A DNA stretch of 64,000 nucleotides, from contig SEMN01000122.1 in assembly GCA_005408345.1 (NCBI GenBank), forward strand, positions 1,145,075 through 1,209,074. The letters run 5' to 3'. Positions 1 to 12,560 of this stretch are shown here, in pieces. Position 1 is the stretch's first letter. Each line of letters starts with the position of its first letter. This DNA comes from Macquaria australasica. Taxonomy: Eukaryota; Chordata; Actinopteri; Centrarchiformes; Percichthyidae. The position numbers were made by a program, and so were the translations under genes. The notes beneath the pieces were generated by a model. The model did no database searches, was not told where the DNA came from, and saw only the letters and a program-made list of their open reading frames with translations.

Positions 1-931
1 CCACCTATGATCACCATTTGCTCCAACCAAAGCCTTTGCTAAAAATAATTTTTTTATTGTCAGAACACTTTGTACAGACGGTTTTAAACATTTTGTAAAT
101 GTTTGTGCGTTTTGTTTTTGTCAAAGCACGGTGCTGGAAAAACCTGATACGATAGTTTGCTGCTGGGTTGCTGCTTGTCGAGGGTCCACTAACAACACTC
201 GTCCGAGACTAATTTCTTACTTTTGGCGTGTTCTAACGGTGATATTGTTTCAAATTATGAAACAGGTTTGTGGTGTTTCCCGTCTTAGCTGGCTGTTCTG
301 TCGGACTGCAAATAGCCAAAAGACCTCTAAACAACTGAAGTTGAGTGGCCTTTCCTGTTAACGATGGCTTCGTCCTGCTTCGAGCTGGTCATTGGAGCCG
401 TGTTTTCTCCAGTGTCGCTCATTTTGCCTACCGCTATTATTTTGATTCCGCTCCATCTACAAGCCTGCAGCCACTGTGTTTGGCTGTTCGTCGTCTTCTT
501 CTGTTTAATGGCAGGTGGCAACTAGCTTTTAAGGTGCATTAGCGCCCCCCTTTCCTGGTGTATGGGTGATTTAATTATATCGAACATTTGTTATATTTCT
601 ATCGAGATTATTATCATTATCGTTTTATCGCCTAGCCCTAATGTGACGGCACCTTTGCACGTGTACACTGCACAGTATTGGCCCCAATACACTAATGCTA
701 TTAGGTACACCTGTATGTCTCCTGCTATGACTAGTCAACACGTCCACTGTGGTAAGGTGTAATTAAGCCTTAAATGTTCTTTTCTTATACTAACTTTGAA
801 AGAGTAAATGTAAGATCAAATAATACTGATTATCAGGTCCCCTTTTGGTTCAGAGTTTGGAAAAAAGTCCCGACACACCTGCATATTATGATTTAACCAG
901 CAACATCCCAGCCAGATGTGGACACCCTTAC
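1..931. other. prrc2c: prrc2c intron sequence, no gene seen
   Basis: This stretch lies downstream of the last coding exon seen for prrc2c, whose donor site is at 931/930, so it should be intron. The short open frames here are unlike any family I know and lack splice context. It is AT-rich apart from a fish repeat at about 340-560. Confidence 0.6.
340..560. repeat. Common teleost interspersed repeat fragment
   Basis: The segment containing a TCGTCGTCTTCTTCTG-like stretch followed by a gcaggtggcaact and ttaaggtgcatt motif resembles a very abundant fish repeat that I remember from many teleost introns. I cannot assign a superfamily or find ends, so this rests on recognition only. Confidence 0.4.
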
Positions 932-3900
932 CTGCTGTCTGAGGAAACGAGGTGGCAAAGACTTTTGAAACTGTTTGGAATAGCCTGAGGTGAGGGAGGG
1001 ACGCATAGCAGCTGCTGCTGCTGCTGCTGCTTCTCCTTCTAGCTGTGGTGGCACCACAGGGATTTCCTCACCACTGGGGGTGTCCATGTGAGGCAGAGGC
1101 AGGTGGGGCTCATCCACTGCAGGAAAACAAAACCAATAGTATTGGCATCCATGACTGAAAGAATGGCAGTCAGTTGCAACATTACAATAAAGTCAAGTTT
1201 ATTTATACAGCACATTTCATACAACAGGCGTAGACTCAATGTGCTTCAAAATAAAAAGCAAAAAGGGATAAGATGATAAACCATTAAAAAAGGAATAACA
1301 ATCATACTGATTAAGTTTTACCTGTTAACCACACGCTTAAAGGCTCACTAAAATCTTGCAATAAGATATGTTTTTAGTCTGATTTTAAAAGAAGACACTT
1401 GTCGTGTAGCAGACCTTAGTTTATGTTGTAGAGAATTCCAGAATTTACATTCAACTTTGAAAAAAGGCTCTGAGCTAGCTCACCTCTGTTGTCCTCTATG
1501 TTGAAATAGTCTCGTATAGGCACTGTTGTCCTGTCAGCCTGGTTCTCCTCCATCAGGGGGCATACCTCAACCAAGGAGCTCTCACCCTCGCTCTGGGGCT
1601 CTGGAGCTACAGTCACAGGTCTCTGGACAGGGGGGCTGGGCTGACGAGGCAAGTGAACCTCCTCCTCTACACTTGGTTCTACTCCCTCTCCTTCTTGCTC
1701 CATCCTCTCCCTGTCTCGATCCACCCTTTCAGGTAGAGGAGCTTGCACGATTGGGGCCTGCGATTGTGATACTGGGATTGAAGGTACAGGACTGGATACA
1801 GGAGCAGGAGCTGATGAGGAGGCTTCCTCATGGGCAGCTCTTGCATCATCATTGGTGGTCTGAACAGGGGCAGATTTGCCCTCAGCTGCCTGGCGGTGTT
1901 TTTCATTGAGACGTTTAAGTTTTTCAGCACAAGCAGCAAGCCGCTGTTCTTCCATCCGCCGTTCCTCTTCCTCTCTCCTCCGTCTGGCTCGTTCTACAGC
2001 TTCAGAAACTTCTTGAGGCTTCTTGCGCTTCTGTCGCCAGGCCTCAGGATCCTCATCGGCCCCAGGTGGCGCAGCAGCCTGTGGTTTGCTCCCACGCACA
2101 GCTCCACCACCTACAGAACGACTGCCGCCCTGGAGAATAGAGAAATTAGTACAGATACAGACATATCACATTGCTGTTAAAATAAACAGTGCACACATGA
2201 TGAGAGGCTTGTGTAATGCTTATCCAGCTTTACCTGGTAGTCCTGTGGAGGAGCCGACTTATTGTACTGCCCCATACTGCCAGGTGATGGCGCTCTTGGA
2301 TCTACATTTTCGGCCCATGAGGTTTTACTGCCCCCACGGTCCTCAGACCCCTCCTTCCAGCCCTCCTGATTGTCCAATGGCCGAGGTCTTATCCGCTCCA
2401 CTTTACCCATCCACTCCCTGAAAATAATGTCAATATAGTTAAGTAAAAACAAAAAACATTATTCCAATGGACAATCACCCCACTAAGCCACTCACTCTAA
2501 CCTAAATCACCAATGTTGTCACTGAAGACAAATTGGCTTTGATAACCTCTGTCATTTCTGAATCCTTTTACTCCATATCAACTATTTTGCACTTTCCACA
2601 TCAAGCAGTAATGCCAATGCTGCCATGCAATAACATTTTGCTTTTAATGTACACCAATCAGCCATAAAATTATGAACACTGACAGGTGAAGTGAAGAACA
2701 TTGATTATCTCGTTACAATGGCACCTGTCAGTGGGTGGGATATATTAGACAGCAAGTGAACATTTTGTCCTTGAAGTTGATGTGTTGGAAGCAGGAAAAA
2801 TGGACAAGCGTAAGGATGTGAGCGACTTTGACAAGGGCCAAATTGTGATGTCTAGATGACTGGGTCAGAGCATCTCCAAAACTGCAGCTATTGTAGGGTG
2901 TTCCCGGTCTGCAGTGGTCAGTACCTACCAAAAGTGGTCCAAGGAAGGAAAAGCGGTGAACCAGCGACAGGGTCATGGGCCCGTGTGGTCCGATCCAACA
3001 GAAGAGCTACTGTAGCTCAAATTGCTTAAAAAGTTATTGCCGGTTCTGATAGAAAGGTGTCAGAACACACAGTGCATCGCAGTTTGATGCGTATGGGGCT
3101 GCATAGCCGCAGACCAGTCAGGGTGCCCATGCGGACCTGTCCACCACTGAAAGTGCCTACAATAGGCACGTGAGCATCAGAACTGGACCACGGACCAATG
3201 GAAGAAGGTGGCCTGGTCTGATGACTCACGTTTTCTTTTACATCATGTGGATGGCCGGGTGCGTGTGCGTCGCTTATTTGGGGAAGACGGGAAGCCGGCG
3301 GAGGCAGTGTGATGCTTTGGACAATGTTCTGCTGGGAAACCTTGGGTCCTGCCATTCATGTGGATGTTACTTTGACACGTACCACCTACCTAGACATTGT
3401 TGCAGACCAAGTACACCCCTTCATGGAAACGGTATTCCGTAATGGCAGTGGCCTCTTTCAGCAGGATAATGCGCCCTGCCACACTGCAAAAATGGTTCAG
3501 GAATGGTTTGAGGAACACGACGAGTTCAGGGTGTTGACTTGGCCTCCAAATTCCCCAGATCTCAATCCAATCGAGCATCTGTGGGATGTGCTGGACAAAC
3601 AAGTCCGATGGCCCGAGGCCCCACCTCACAACTTACAGGACTTAAAGGATCTGCTGCTAACGTCTTGGTGCCGGATACCACAGCACACCTTCAGAGGTCT
3701 AGTGGAGTGCGTGGCTCGACGGGTCAGGGCCGTTTTTGCGGCAAAAGGGGGACCTACACAATTTTAGGCAGGTGGTCATAATGTTATGGCTGATCGGTGT
3801 ATATTTTCCTGCTCTTGGAGTCAGTATCACAATACTGTGTGATTGTTTTGTAACATCTGCACTAAACATGTCAAATTCATGGAGTTTTTGAACTATACTA

Positions 3901-6711
3901 TTAACTGTGTTTTTCCAAGTTTTAGTATTTCTACTAGAAATCACATATTTCACATCAGCCATGTTTCATGGCATATCATCATAAAATTAATAAATAGGCT
4001 AAATACAAAATACTTTAATAGTGAAGCACAGAAGCTAAATAGTGAATGCAAGTGTTGATAAATTAAGATCAAAATACTCACCAGTTTTCTCTTTTTTCTT
4101 TAGCAGCTTGGTTCTCCTCATCATCGCTGAAGTTTAGTTTCTCAGTGTAGTCCACCTCCATCTGAGCTCCTGGATTGCAGAAGGGACAGGATTGATAGAT
4201 GTTAGAACTACTGTGAAATTACCCTTTTCGATAGATTAGTTAAAACACTGAAGCTCATAGGTAATGTAAAGCTACCAACCTGCCCAGCCCTCATCAGCAT
4301 CAGTGTCTAAATTGTCCAGCTCTTTCAGTTCTGTTGCGCTGATGATAGAAGGTCTGTCTGGGTCCTGGAGCCAGGCCTGAGGGGGAGGCTGCTGGGGTCG
4401 TGCTGAACGAGGACCCCTAAGCACCGAACAGAGAAAAAAAGGAGAGGAAAGTTCATTATGGGACCTGGTCTAGTACATTAACAATTTTCTCTACTAAACT
4501 CTATACAAGGTACCATGATATGTAGGCAGTATCATGCATCTGACATTTGCCAAAAAGATTCCTTTTACACTGATATAAACAATATGTTGATGTGTGATTT
4601 TATGACATCTTATGCTTGGTGTTTAGGAAACTTGGGTTAATTTCTTATCATAAGCATCAGCTGGTATATATGCAGCTTGTATACAAACTTTTCAATTGAC
4701 TTTAAACTGAGTAATTGTTTTGTTAATTATCAAGGAAGAATCCAGAGTATATTGTGTTTGTGCAATGATAAAATTAAACACAAATCAGAAATGCATCTTA
4801 TTTTGCTTCAACCCAGGTATCTAGGGCTTAGCCATTAAGATGTGAACTCACTTTGATCCATCTTGTGGTACAGGGTATCTGAAGTTTGTTTGCCCTGGAC
4901 CAAAAGACATTTGAGGATAGGCGTGGAACATCTAAAAAACACAAAGAGTAATCATCATGCAAGGTCAAGAAGACAAACACTGCAACTAGATACAGTAACT
5001 TTGATAATCTAATGTGGTCTGTCCAGAATGTCAAACTGTGACTTACATAGGGTGGCATCATGCTCCTGAAAGCAGGGTCAAAGTGAGTTGGCACCCCAGC
5101 GGGAGGCTGCTGCCCCCCATTAAGTTTAGGCTGAGGAGGGCCAGGGGGGGGCAACCTCTCCCTGCCATCCCTCTTCTCCCTCTGAGTGTCAGTGGTGACG
5201 TTTCGCCCAGGCTCATCAGCTTCCCCTGGTGGTGTAGAGGTACCAATGCTAGTATTGCCCTCCTCTGGAGCCCTGTTGTCCATCTCAGGGGGGCTGGGTG
5301 CAGTGTTCAGATTTCTGCCTCCACCCTCACGCCAACTGCCAACATCTAACAAGACAGAAGGAAGGAAAATATTTATCATTTACAGGGAGACTGTGGTCCC
5401 TGAACACCAGGCAGACAGAAAGCAATCAGTGAACACTGAATGATGTTTATGTGCGTGAGTGTGGCCATACTTTGAGGTCTGAGGCTGGGGCCTGGTCCAT
5501 AAGGCTCCTCCTCTTGACCGTCCCCTTTCTCCTCCTCACCAGCCGCCTGCAAGCTGGGAAACTCCTGGTGAAAATGGCTGCTCACACGAGGAGCTCCTGT
5601 ACAATACAAGCACATTATTATGAATGCACATGATTGAATATAATACAGTGAATTATATTCTAATCCTCAGTTGGTGTACAGCACCCCTTCCAACCTAACA
5701 TCACATTTAGTAGAGATCAAATGGTCAGCATTCCACACAGACTGTGGTGGTTGAGTGCTGTAAACCAATTGAGGATTGGGCCTTTGTTTGTTTGGATACA
5801 AGGAGGAAAATGTACCGAATAGTGTTTACAACATCCTACATGAATGCCAACAAGGAAGATGCGCCTACAACATAAGTAATCTACATTTTATGATTATGTG
5901 TAATGCTTAGGGAGCAAGTGTAGAGCATATTTACCGTCTAGCTGTGTCTGCTTGCTGTTGGCCCAGGAGCGGCTGCCCCCTACAGGAAGCTCTTGCGACT
6001 GGAGCACTGCTGGTTTGTTCTGGGGTGGGGGCGTCTCCTGTTGCCTGTGGCACATAAAACAGCACTGAATTATCAACAAGACTCATAATTTGAAACGTGG
6101 ATAACGGAAAACTCCTCCTTTAACTTAGACATTTCCAGTTATTCTGTAGTTCTTAAACATGCACCTTTAGAGACAAGCTATACGAAACGGGATGGTGCTT
6201 AGTTTCAGTGTGTTCATGCACTCAACGTTCAAGCCCATGTGCACAAGTTATTTAATTTACCTCTCTTCCCCTGCCTCAGTTCGAGATGCCCAACCACTAC
6301 CGTCTTTGGGGACAATGTTGACGTTGGGGTCGTTTCCCTTGTTCTCTGCCTTCAGGCTGGGCAGGTTGGCCGGAGGGGGCATGCGCCGGCTGGCAGCAAC
6401 TTTGCCCAAACTCTGGAGCCCATGTCTGGCAGCCACTGGGATGAAGAAACATTTCACATGCAATATTAGGGTTTTTAAGAAGGTCAGGGTAAAACCTGAA
6501 CATCCTCAATGATATTATATTGCCTCGATATTCATTTGTTATCCCATGTAAGAGTGTGCAAGACTAACATAAAATATTGGGGGGGTGGGGGCTTACCTGC
6601 AGTTTTCTGGGTTTCCAGAGATTTGCCCTTGTAGGTATTGAAGAGGCTAAGGGTTGCATACTTTGTTTTGCCATCCTTTGCCTTGGTGCTCTGCCCTGAC
6701 TTCTCGGACAT
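932..6711 (-). CDS. prrc2c: PRRC2C (BAT2-family) N-terminal part, 11 coding exons, partial
   Basis: PRRC2C is a large, mostly disordered RNA-associated protein; family work links it to translation control and stress granules. The start is at 6711 (MSEKSGQSTKAKDGK), which matches human PRRC2C rather than 2A or 2B. Exons, all with GT-AG borders: 6766-6597 (5'UTR then ATG), 6435-6261, 6044-5935, 5596-5471, 5345-5047, 4931-4852, 4416-4280, 4169-4082, 2417-2234, 2129-1484 and 1116-932. Coding length is 2145 nt, exactly 715 codons. Landmarks in order: LSLFNTYKGKSLE, RHGLQSLGKV, ANLPSLKAENKGNDPNV, FPSLQAAG, YGPGPSLRP, MMPPYV, DADEGWAG, VDYTEKLNFSDDEE, the charged helix with RRREEEERRMEEQR, and SGYSKQFQKSLPPRF. 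Full-length family members are about 2,800 residues, so roughly three quarters lies left of base 1. The gene points away from the FMO cluster in the same direction, as in human 1q24. Confidence 0.95.
1008..1031 (-). repeat. GCA/GCT repeat encoding an eight-alanine tract in prrc2c
   Basis: A run of CTG on the plus strand reads as eight consecutive alanine codons inside the last visible prrc2c exon, between the EGE acidic stretch and the conserved SGYSKQFQKSLPPRF block. Human PRRC2C has no alanine run at that point as far as I recall. Confidence 0.8.
1190..1475 (-). mobile_element. L2-like LINE 3' end fragment
   Basis: Read on the minus strand the segment has an open frame carrying FWNSLQHKLR then FKIRLKTYL and a stop, the usual end of reverse transcriptase in L2/CR1-group LINEs. 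It is followed by a short 3' tail with the tttatttatacagcac motif common in fish LINE tails. The upstream end falls about ten bases past the 5' splice site of the large prrc2c exon that ends at 1484. The element is severely 5' truncated. Confidence 0.7.
2650..3801 (+). mobile_element. Tc1-like transposon, dead, in a prrc2c intron
   Basis: The ends are inverted repeats: TACACCAATCAGCCATAA on the left and the complement of TTATGGCTGATCGGTGTA on the right, abutting TA. The transposase runs on the plus strand. Its N-terminal helix-turn-helix part is visible near 2800-2990 but interrupted by stops. The C-terminal catalytic part is open from 3309 to 3767, with FQQDNAPCHTA (catalytic D), SPDLNPIEHLWD and the final ARRVRAVFAAKGG. 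At about 1.15 kb the element has close to the expected length, but several stops and frame changes in the 5' half make it non-functional. It lies in the intron between the prrc2c exons at 4082 and 2417. Confidence 0.9.
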
Positions 6712-6766
6712 TTCGCTGGAAACTCATTGAGTCTGGTCCTTTGGCCTCGCCCCCAGAACCAGCCTC

Positions 6767-9700
6767 CTATAGACCAAGGGTTAGAGAAAAAAAGAGACCA
6801 CCACAAAAGGTGCAGAGGTCATTGACTCTGGATACCATATCACCATAACATATCTGAACATTCTCTGATGTTCACCAACAAACTACACTTGGTGTTAACA
6901 GCCTCTTTCTCTGCTAATTCAACTCCTGAGCCTGATGCCGGTTTACAAAGCAGCAGTGAAGCTGCCCTGAATCTGCTTTCGTGGAGAGAAGTGCTTCAGG
7001 AAGAAAAACCTAAATAGGTGAGATAATGCTTAGTGCAGCATCTCATGCTGCTGTGTCGCAACATGGAGTTTGGGCAGGGTGCAAGCTAAGGATGATGGTA
7101 GAACATAAGCTGATACAACTTTTCAGAAGGTGACAGAATGAAAAAAAAAAGTCAACTCAAAAGTGATTAAGGTGCAAATGATATACAGAGGTAAGCCCAC
7201 ACTAATCACATGACACAGAAAGTAAAACAAATCACATGCCATCAATCAATTAGAGGCAAAGATGTATTGGGGGGGCAGTGAACAGGACCATTAGTGGACA
7301 CTGGACAGTAGAGAGATGTCAGGAAATTAGGGGAAGAGAGATGGAGAATGACATGTAACAAAAGGTCCCCCACCGGATGTGAACGAGGATGTTGGAGTTA
7401 CAGTTCATGGTTGATGCCTTAAAAACTAGACCACCAGGCCGCCCTCTGATCTGACTTTATCTCTCCCGATAAAAATTCGAAATACTAACCTCAGGGTATC
7501 TGCCGATACCAGTGCTTCGTTTTCCCCAGATTTTAAATCTGAAAACCTGACTGTGCAGAACTCATTAGAATTATTTTTATTCAAGGTAACTTGAGGCCAG
7601 GGATTGCAGTGGCACCAAAATGTCTGGGCCACTGTCACTTAATGAATGTAACTTTCAGGAGACGCACTGAATTCAATAATGACTGACACACACACAAAAA
7701 CAAACAAACAAAAAAACACGCTATTGGATAGGTCTACCAGTGACAAAACGGCAATTTTAATTTTGTATGCAGTATAAATCCGATATAAGAAAGCAGCAAG
7801 ACACACCGACTTGGGGGCACCGAGGGCAAACGGAGCAGGATTTAGGAAACTTGGAGGGGTAGCAAGAAACACAAGCCAGAAAGTGAATTGGAGTGAGCAG
7901 TACCATGGACAGAGACACAGCATGTTTGGGGCTGCAGTGTCTTTCCTAAGTCACAGAGGGGTCATTTATTATTAATGGAGCAGTGGTGGAACAGTGTCTG
8001 AGTGTGTGTGTTGGGGGGAGCTGACAGCTCTGATGAGCTCAGTCTCTATCCGCAACTTTGCCTTGGAACACTTTGCAAAAGAACATCCACTTAAAGGAAA
8101 AGTCCTTTCGTTTGAAAACAACCTGCTTCTTAATTTGAAAAACACTATTAAATACAATGAGCGCCCAAACCATGACAATAAAACCCAGGTTGCAATTAAT
8201 TTTTTCCTTTAAATAGGAGAACACTATTATTCTGTTACTATTATTTATCTTAATATTAACTGTGGCATCAGTAGTGAATGATGCTAGCCAATAGAGCTCC
8301 TTATTACTTGTACTCAACAAAAATTAATTTGTCTAGTTCAACTGATACTTTAGATTGGGTTCTGTGGGATTATGAGTCTTCTGCCATGAGGTAAAACACA
8401 TTCTTAAAATTAGGTATTACCTGATTTTAATCATAAAACTTGAGTAATATACAACATAAAATGATCATATTTGTGTGCCTTTCAGGCATGGACACTTGTG
8501 CATTTGCTGCAGGTGTCCGCAGTGTCCATTAAAAACCTCTTTGAATAAGTAACAATGCAGTGGGACAGTGCAGGCTACATTTTTCTAGTTCTGGTAGCGG
8601 CTGTTGATCACTGAAGGTCAAGGCCACTTTGATGCATTACTACAATTGAGGCTTTAGGCCTGAGTATCTGCAGACACACTCTCCAGCTGTCTGAAAATGA
8701 TTCTTCCAGAAACAATACCAGACACTAAAGCTGGGCACAGACTACAAAAGATTGACAGAAGAGGTGACGATGCATAATTGGCGTTTTCAATGGTCCTGTC
8801 TCAAGTCTTTTAGGCCAACACACCAAGCACTCTGACAAAGTGTTGATACCATGCCCCATCTATCCAAGTGCTGTCACAAACTTGGGCACTTCTGAGTCCC
8901 TTGAACACATGCTTGTTGATTTGAGTGCACTGTGTACAGCAGAACAATAAAAAGACACAAATGACCTGGATGAATCCGGGCTGAGCATGGCTTCTAAATT
9001 TGTAAGAGCAGACTGATCACAAATCAGCAGACACAAATGATGAGAAACTGACAAGTGAAACAGTTACATTTATCATCATTATAAATCAGTGTTTCTAGTA
9101 CAATTTTGTCATGTGCAGCAGTGATGCTTGACAGGAGGTGCGGAGGCAAAACAATTTGAATGTAGCAGGAACACTTCATCATTTTAAAAGTACTCTGTAA
9201 ATTGCATCAGTGCAGCAGGTCTAGCGACGTAGTAGTGGAGCTCGACTCTGTCTTGGCTGTTGAGGGTTTTTGTCTGGGACTCCCACACACCAAAGAACAC
9301 AGTGATTATATTAAACATGATTGATACAAATTAAAGGGTTATCAAGAGTCCACAACTGGATAGAGGTGTCAAAACTGAACCAAACCCCCACACTAGAAAA
9401 TAAATCTGATCATCATTCATCAGGGAAGGCCACGATTCTCTCAGTTTAAGGAGTATGAGGCAGAGGCTGGGCGGAGGGACCGGGTCAAGTGTGTGCAAAA
9501 CAGTGTGACATCAGAAGGATATAGGATGTATAAGGATGTGTTTGAAATAAGGAAACAAAGAGGAGGAAGGAACACTGATAAGAGGCCTACCAGCTCAAAT
9601 GACTACAGTCTTACTTCCTCTGTGCTCAGATCATAAATTATGTTACCTGTTTAGTGCCAATGAGACCACAGGAGAGACACTGGGGGCCAAAGTCACCTGG

Positions 9701-12154
9701 GGACGAGCTCTCTACACAGAAGGGGGGTCAAGTCAGTGTACAATCCCTGTTCACTTCCTAAGTCAGCTCCATCCCTTAAACTATCAACATATGTTCACAG
9801 AGGCCAAAGGGGAGGGCCGCATACAGTAGCATCCCTGCTCCCCAGCCTCAATCAGCTCAGCCCGACCTCCAGCATGACCCTGCACCCCTGCAACTACTTC
9901 TGCATCACAGTCCATCCATTAAGGTAAGCCCTTCCTCCCTTTTGTAATACTCACAAAATACCACATTTTTGGTGTTTCTGCTAGGCTGCAAGAACTAGTC
10001 TCTGTGTGTTTGTGTGTGTGTGTTAAAAATGTTCCTCACAGATCGTGGCTGTCTACTGGAATAATACTGAATTAATACAGCTGGCATTTTCCATCCATCA
10101 AACCACATGGCCAAATAACAGCAAATTACTTTCCTGTCTTGGTGATGATACCTAGCAGTAAGAAATCATGCATCCTGCTTTACAGTTTGTACATGATTAT
10201 TTTTCAGTTTAATAGTGGAATGACTGTATCTATCAATCACACATTTAGGAGTCCAGTGGCATCAGAGAAATACAGAGCCCCACAGCAGTTATTTTGGAGG
10301 TCTAAATGAAAAAGGAACCACAAAAAGTTAGTGCCCCAATAGCACATTACGACTCTTTTGCAGTGCAGATCTACTTCCAGGTTCAAGCTGCGGGTTGGCT
10401 CAGATGACTTACCTGTACAGTGCTCAAGCACCCCACTCTTTTGTTTACAGTGGGTCATGGGACTGACCTGTGTAATGCAACAGTGAAGTCAAAGAATGAG
10501 AAGTCATGTAGATGGCCTAAATGATGGGTGCTGAGATAAGATGCTTGTATTTCATTGTCCCTATTGGTTTGTATTATAATGTTGTCTCTAGTGAAGGACT
10601 TTGGTCCAAAATCTCTACAATGACAATGGTGAGTTTTATACGTTTACTAGCCAAAGTTAAAACAATAAGACTAAGGTTGTAATCTTTTATCCTTTAATAT
10701 TGGTACGTTGTGGGCTGTGGACAAACATGTCAAGATACTGGACTGTATGTCCTGGCCTGTAAATAGAAAATGTAATGTTGCCTCCACTACTTGAACTGAT
10801 AGCACACACTCAGCATCTACCTACTAATCTTCACTTTGATGAAGGGTCAATGCAAGGGGTTTCATCTAACATTGCTTACCGTTTTTGACCCAATAAACAA
10901 AACGCACAAAAAGAGGAGGATTGGAAGCCACTTAAGATTATTGTGGTTCCTCCAACACTAAGGCCATCAATACCACTAACGTGGTCTCCCTTGGGAGTTG
11001 TTGGTAATTTCATCAAGCACACGAGAAACTGGAGGGCGTCTATGTTTTCATTAATTGTATGCTAAAGTACTTAGATTCAATGTGCCAAATGAAACATTTG
11101 TTACTGCAAATGCCAGTCTGAGATATGCACATGGAAACACTTTAGGTGATTAATCAATGCGGTGTATAAAATGCAAAGTTTGATATCCATCTACGTTAAA
11201 TTCAGATTGTTGTGAAGGGACTCACAAAACATAAATTATTAGCATCTCAGTTTTCTTTAAATCAATGCTTGAGCCTTCCAAATGATACTTCCATCTTCAG
11301 CGGTAGATCTCAGATCAGGCCTTGTTATTGACTGGTCAATAATTGCTACTCCAATCAATGCATGTCTGAACGGCCTCCTTAAAACTAGCCAGATGCAGAC
11401 CCATTTCTAATCATGGATGCATATATAGAAAACAATACCATGTCACCCATTAATAATCTCCCAGGTGGCTTCCACATTAACAAATAGTTTATGAATCATT
11501 TGGGGTCTTTCCCACACGCACCCTGCCAAACTCACAATAAAAATGTGCTCCTTTATGACCACATGTGTGGGATCTGCAAGGTATCATGACTGAGAAGGAA
11601 AGCACCGTGCTAACGTGTACTTAGATCCAAGACTTAGGATCATGAAGAACACCAATAAACCTAAATACACCGCCAGCACATTTAGTCCAGTTCAGATGAG
11701 ATGTCATGACAGCCAAATGTATAACATCGTATTGTTTTAGTAAATCACTACCACTGATGAGTCCACAGGCCATCCTTCATGAATCAAACTAACGTTAGTG
11801 GTGGGCTGGGTGGCTCATACCGGCAGGGAGTAGAGGCCCGCTTCGCCCGGAACTCATCGAGACCGGGCTCGAGTAATACTTTAAATGCGGACAAGTTATA
11901 CACAGAAATACCAACATTATAATCTACCCAGCGACACAGATTTAGATGTATAATATGAAATATGGTGCTGCTGGAGAGCAGGCCGCCAGCTTGAATCGTT
12001 TAGCATAGTTTCGTTTCTCACTAGTCGCCATCACATCCACATTCAGCCCTTCAGTGGCCAAAGCGCGCTAACCAGCTAGCGCTGTGTGAACACCAACACA
12101 TCAGCTACTGGGCAACACCTCTCATTTTTAAACTTGCATGACACGCAGACCCAC
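6767..12154. other. prrc2c: First intron of prrc2c (about 5.4 kb)
   Basis: No coding exon is recognisable here. The left border is a good acceptor at 6767 preceded on the minus strand by a pyrimidine tract, and the right border is a strong donor at 12,154. The intron holds a degenerate tRNA-derived SINE (7240-7443). Otherwise I see nothing beyond scattered open frames with no family resemblance. Confidence 0.65.
7240..7443 (-). repeat. tRNA-derived SINE copy
   Basis: On the minus strand it starts with a tRNA-like head (ggtggtctagtttttaag, then a decayed B-box CGTTCACATCC in place of GGTTCGANTCC), followed by a body with ttgttacatgtcattctcc. I recognise this as a widespread fish SINE family. 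A shorter, more decayed relative lies at about 25,270-25,400 in the same orientation. Confidence 0.55.
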
Positions 12155-12560
12155 CTGCCACCGCCGGTGCCTCCTTTGTCCTTTGGGCTGTTGTGTGGCC
12201 CGACTTGAAATCTGGTTTCGGCCTGGCTTGTGGTGGACGAGTGTGCGTCTGGCCGGCGGATTACAAAAGCTGGCTAGCCTGCTAACCCAGTTCGGCTAAC
12301 GATGGCTAGCTACTTCGCTCGTTGGCTGCCGACAACCCGCTCTCCGCACGCAGGGCTACTGTTTTATGTCTTCTGGGCCGTTTTAAAGCCGCCAGCCTGT
12401 CCTCGTCCGTTCGGCCGTTATTGCGGGAACCGGTACGCGGTCGTCCCGTGGCTCCGTGTCTCTCCTCGCCCGTTATCTCGCGCCAGACCGTTTTTCTAGT
12501 TGAGTGAGGCCCCGCTCGCGCCGCGGCCTGTCGCACAATCAAAGATGGCAGACCGTAGTT
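11820..12560 (-). promoter_or_regulatory. prrc2c: CpG-rich promoter region of prrc2c
   Basis: CpG dinucleotides are dense from about 11,820 and most of all at 12,160-12,540, against an AT-rich background with few CpG. This is the only such island in the window and it sits just upstream of the prrc2c coding exons. I see no TATA box. A CpG-island, broadly initiating, housekeeping-type promoter is the natural reading. Confidence 0.7.
12155..12550 (-). other. prrc2c: Probable 5' noncoding first exon of prrc2c
   Basis: On the minus strand a strong donor (GGCAG then GTGGGT) lies at 12,155/12,154 inside the CpG island, and the next acceptor is at 6767/6766, 55 bases before the start codon. The transcription start is not fixed by sequence; 12,550 is only the upstream limit of the GC-rich block. 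Confidence 0.5.

Noticed and set aside
1526..1909. 127-residue plus-strand frame
   Set aside because: Antisense shadow of the large prrc2c exon 2129-1484.
7370..7443. Possible tRNA gene on minus
   Set aside because: Only the A and decayed B box are tRNA-like and the body continues as a SINE; no cloverleaf can be completed.
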